From: CAYTWW01 sp043801855
GTDB taxonomy: Archaea; Nanobdellota; Nanobdellia; Woesearchaeales; GW2011-AR15
Direction: 5' to 3'
DNA length: 24,867 nucleotides
NCBI GenBank assembly: GCA_043801855.1
Contig: JAZDLQ010000057.1
Coordinates: 1-24,867, forward strand
Shown here: positions 22,588 to 24,867 of the stretch, piece by piece
Layout: each line of letters begins with the position of its first letter
How positions within the stretch are numbered: position 1 is the stretch's first letter
The notes under the pieces: model-generated
What the model saw: the letters and a program-made list of their open reading frames with translations, nothing else
What the model was told of the DNA's origin: nothing
Databases searched by the model: none
Program-made: the position numbers and the translations under genes

Positions 22588-23238
22588 ATGATAAAATGCG
22601 TTATTTTTGATTTGGACGGAGTAATTGTAGATACTAATCCTCTCCATTTTGAGGCTTGGAATAGTGCATTTAAAAGTAGATATAATAAAGAGATTGATAA
22701 AGATAAATTTTCATCTTCACTTGGAGCTAAAAGTGAGCATGTAATAAAAATCCTATCTGAAGATTTATCAATTAAATATATTGATATTACTACTTTGTTA
22801 AATAAAAAATCCTCTTTTTTCAATAACATGAAAAAAAAAATTAAACTCAAGAGAGGAGTTGTAAAAGCTTTGGATTTAATCAAGGAAAATGAGTTAAAAA
22901 TTGCTCTTGCTACTGGTGGAAAAAAAACCTTTATAGAATATGTTTTTAATAGATTTTCTATAGGTAGCTATTTTGATTATTACATTTCAGGTGATGATGT
23001 CAAGAAAGCAAAGCCAGATCCTGAAATATTTTTAAGATGCGCAGATTATCTGAAATTTGACCATAAAAATTGCGTAGTAATTGAGGATTCAAATCTTGGT
23101 ATCATAGCAGCAAAAAGAGCAGGAATGAAAGTTATTGCAATACCTGATGAACTAACTATTAATCATGATTACGCAAAAGCAGATATTATACTAACGTCGC
23201 TCTCAGATCTTGACATGAATGTCTTCGATGCGCTCTGA
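22588..23238 (+). CDS. HAD-IA hydrolase, beta-phosphoglucomutase/phosphatase-like (first of four paralogues)
   Basis: 216 aa. Motif I is FDLDGVIVDT (D8, D10); the cap domain follows (residues 15-85). Motif II is ALATGGKKTF, motif III Lys is in KKAKPDPEIF, and motif IV is VIEDSNLGIIAAKRAGM. The DGVIVD start and EDSxxG end match the beta-PGM/pyrophosphatase/sugar-phosphatase group. The substrate is not predictable. It begins 1 nt after the HAD-IB stop. Its length is identical to the next two paralogues (216 aa each). Cap sequences differ strongly among them, suggesting different substrates. Confidence 0.85.
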   Translation: MIKCVIFDLDGVIVDTNPLHFEAWNSAFKSRYNKEIDKDKFSSSLGAKSEHVIKILSEDLSIKYIDITTLLNKKSSFFNNMKKKIKLKRGVVKALDLIKENELKIALATGGKKTFIEYVFNRFSIGSYFDYYISGDDVKKAKPDPEIFLRCADYLKFDHKNCVVIEDSNLGIIAAKRAGMKVIAIPDELTINHDYAKADIILTSLSDLDMNVFDAL

Positions 23239-23282
23239 CTGACAGCAAAAAACATTAAAATCCCTCCTTTTTTCAAATTAAT

Positions 23283-23933
23283 ATGATTAAAGCGCTTTTA
23301 TTTGATCTTGATGGCGTTATTATTGATAGCTTGGCGCCCCATATTAATGCTTTTATCCGTGTCTTTAAGGAAATAGGTATTTCTGTATCACCCGATTATG
23401 TGAGAAGTAATTTTGGGCAAGGCGCAACAACCTTATTTGAGATTGCGTTCAAAGAGCGCGGGTTAGCTCTTGACTCTGAAAAATATTCTGAACTTAAAGA
23501 CATCTACTTTCGCGAGATAATAAAGGAAGGCGTGATTGAAATTCCAGGTTCAATAGATTTTATTAAAAAGGCAAAAAAAGACTTTAAAATTGCTGTTTGC
23601 TCAGCGACGCACAAAAAAAATCTTAAACTAATCGCAAAGCATCTTAATTTCGATAATATTACAGATGTTTGTCTTGGGAGGCAGGATGTAATAAATAATA
23701 AGCCTGCACCAGACATTTACCTTAAAGCTGCAAAAATTCTTGGTGTGAAACCAAATGACTGCATTGTATTTGAAGACAGCCCTCCTGGAATTTCTGCAGG
23801 AAAATCTGCAGGGATGAAAGTTATTGCACTGACAACAAACTACACTAAAAAACTACTGGAAGAAGCTGACTTCATAATTGGTGGTTATGATGAAATTGAT
23901 ATAGAGGAATTAAAAGAGGGTAAAATTTGCTAA
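23283..23933 (+). CDS. HAD-IA hydrolase, beta-phosphoglucomutase/phosphatase-like (second paralogue)
   Basis: 216 aa. Motif I is FDLDGVIIDS (D8, D10), motif II is AVCSATHKKNL (S near 105), motif III Lys is in NNKPAPDIYL, and motif IV is VFEDSPPGISAGKSAGM. The set of residues is complete for phosphatase or mutase activity. A 44-bp gap separates it from the upstream paralogue and contains AT-rich sequence that could hold an internal promoter. Its last 7 bases overlap the next gene, so it forms a coupled unit with the two downstream genes. Confidence 0.85.
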   Translation: MIKALLFDLDGVIIDSLAPHINAFIRVFKEIGISVSPDYVRSNFGQGATTLFEIAFKERGLALDSEKYSELKDIYFREIIKEGVIEIPGSIDFIKKAKKDFKIAVCSATHKKNLKLIAKHLNFDNITDVCLGRQDVINNKPAPDIYLKAAKILGVKPNDCIVFEDSPPGISAGKSAGMKVIALTTNYTKKLLEEADFIIGGYDEIDIEELKEGKIC

Positions 23934-24577
23934 AGGCAGTTATTTTTGATATGGATGGAGTTATCGCCTTAACTGAAAAACTGCATTTCCTCTCTATGAA
24001 AAACATGCTTAGCGAATTGTATAAAATCAATCTTGATGAAAACTTTTTTAACACATTTATTGGAAAATCAGAAGAAGATACCTGGAAGGGAATATTAGAC
24101 AAATATAGAATAAGAGCGCACATTTCAGATCTTATGAAAACAAGAGTAATGTATATAATCAGTGAGATTGATAAAAGCATTGTTCCATCAAGTGGATTGA
24201 TTCCTCTTCTTGATGATTTATGCAGACATAATATAATAATAGGATTAGCGTCATCAACTGAAAGAATTGTAGTTGAGCACATTTTAAGTAAGTTAGAGTT
24301 AACTAGATATTTCAAAACTATTTCATGCGGCGATGAAGTGAAGCAAAAAAAGCCGGCCCCTGATCTTTATTTACTTACTATGAAAAAACTAAACATCAGC
24401 GCTTCGTATGCCATTGCAATAGAGGATTCTCCAAGCGGAATTACAGCAGCAAAAAAAGCAGGCCTTAAATGCATTGCACTATTGTCTACTTATAAAAAAG
24501 AGAAATTGGCTAACGCAGGTTTAGTTGTTGATTCTCTTACTGATTTGAACTATGAAAAAATAAGGCTATTATCATGA
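23927..24577 (+). CDS. HAD-IA hydrolase (third paralogue), TTG start
   Basis: 216 aa from TTG 23927, inside the end of the preceding gene; GAGGG at 23916-23920 is the likely ribosome-binding site. Motif I is FDMDGVIALT (D8, D10); the usual acidic residue five positions after the second Asp (VD in its paralogues) is replaced by Leu (AL). Motif II is GLASSTERIV, motif III is KQKKPAPDLYL, and motif IV is AIEDSPSGITAAKKAGL. The core catalytic set is intact. The ATG of the next HAD gene overlaps its TGA (ATGA). Confidence 0.82.
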   Translation: MLKAVIFDMDGVIALTEKLHFLSMKNMLSELYKINLDENFFNTFIGKSEEDTWKGILDKYRIRAHISDLMKTRVMYIISEIDKSIVPSSGLIPLLDDLCRHNIIIGLASSTERIVVEHILSKLELTRYFKTISCGDEVKQKKPAPDLYLLTMKKLNISASYAIAIEDSPSGITAAKKAGLKCIALLSTYKKEKLANAGLVVDSLTDLNYEKIRLLS

Positions 24578-24768
24578 TAAAAACAATAATCTTTGACATG
24601 GACGGCGTTATTGTTGATTCACTAAAAGATCATTTTGACGGATGGGAATATGCAATGAAGATGCAGGGAATAGTCTACCAAAGGTCTCTTGATGAAAAGC
24701 TTAACGGGATGACTCTATCTGACTCAATTAAGAACGTGCGCCGAGAAATCCAGGTCGCACAGGCGTAA
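24574..24768 (+). pseudogene. HAD-IA hydrolase (fourth paralogue), truncated by the IS
   Basis: The N-terminal 54 residues are clear HAD-IA: FDMDGVIVDS (D8, D10), then the start of the cap (SLKDHFDGWEYAMKMQG ... GMTLSD). From residue 55 the frame runs into the IS left end, adds ten residues of non-HAD sequence and stops at TAA 24766-24768. Motifs II-IV are missing, so the product cannot be an active enzyme. The start overlaps the previous stop by 4 bp (ATGA), so it was the last member of the coupled HAD unit. If the contig circle is real, the missing part of this gene is not on the other side of the IS. Confidence 0.88.
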
Positions 24769-24867
24769 GTCTGTGCGGGCGACCGCATTTTAATGCGGGG
24801 ATGATAGGCGCACAGTTAAAAACGAAGTAGCTTTTTCTATATAAGGTAAAGTGGTGAGCCTCACAAA
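24727..24867. repeat. Terminal direct repeat (copy 2), contig self-overlap
   Basis: Identical to bases 1-141. It includes the end of the HAD stump (24727-24735) and the IS left end with its hairpins up to the base before the Shine-Dalgarno of tnpA. Confidence 0.95.
24736..24867 (+). mobile_element. IS200/IS605-type element, left end only (window edge)
   Basis: The same left-end palindromes as at 10-141: outer stem at 24736-24742/24807-24813, inner hairpins, and the TATATAAG box at 24838-24845. The sequence stops at the window edge before tnpA; by the terminal overlap it continues at position 142. Confidence 0.85.

Noticed and set aside
1..24867. tRNA, rRNA and CRISPR arrays
   Set aside because: No TPsiC-like/acceptor-stem combinations, no rRNA core segments and no regularly spaced direct repeats were seen by eye. 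A covariance-model search would be decisive for short RNAs.

Overview
The window is a piece of an AT-rich, gene-dense archaeal genome. Archaeal origin follows from TFB, aRF1, hypusine-type IF5A, eL40, archaeal-type GlyRS, a TGS-domain YchF-like GTPase, and TATA-box promoters that often sit about 25 nt upstream of start codons (leaderless or nearly leaderless mRNAs). Gene size, style and several reduced proteins (a small aRF1 and a 53-aa eL40) suggest a DPANN-type lineage; that placement is inference. No rRNA, tRNA or CRISPR array was seen.

The first and last 141 bases (1-141 and 24727-24867) are identical, so the contig closes on itself into a 24,726-bp circle. Because 141 is a common maximum k-mer and the genes are single-copy housekeeping genes, an assembly loop or IS-mediated circle is more likely than a plasmid. 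The closing point is an IS200/IS605-type element (about 10-655). It joins the 5' stump of a HAD phosphatase gene (window end) to the 3' stump of a pilin-like surface protein gene (656-977).

Layout: 1-1520 is a scarred mobile zone with the IS200 element, the pilin-like fragment, a GNAT acetyltransferase pseudogene and an IS-derived palindrome. From 1558 to 5606 on the minus strand lie a membrane protein, a translation operon reading IF5A > eL40 > site-2 protease > TrmJ-like methyltransferase, and a SprT-like metallopeptidase. From 5668 to 11033 on the plus strand is a two-gene unit of very large unrecognised proteins: a regulator with a CRP-like cyclic-nucleotide-binding domain and winged helix, then a 989-aa protein built of many excisionase/MerR-like helix-turn-helix modules. 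From 11048 to 16467 come aRF1 (minus) divergent from TFB (plus), a soluble histidine kinase/response regulator pair (minus) and GlyRS (plus). A third giant protein (16546-19416), with a dehalogenase-type HAD domain split by a large insertion plus about 570 unassigned residues, has an 18-nt core promoter identical to that of the 5.7-kb unit. From 19428 to the end come an HD-domain protein, a small membrane protein, the YchF-like GTPase, and five HAD-superfamily genes in a row, the last cut by the IS.

The strongest candidates for something undescribed are the three giant proteins. They are large, they carry regulatory or signalling folds in unusual architectures, and two unlinked transcription units share the same 18-nt promoter, which suggests coordinated expression. 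Other points of note are an aRF1 with TATNIKD in place of TASNIKS and no zinc minidomain, a predicted IS hairpin that would block transposase translation only in read-through transcripts, and a likely frameshift at the 5' end of the CRP-like gene.
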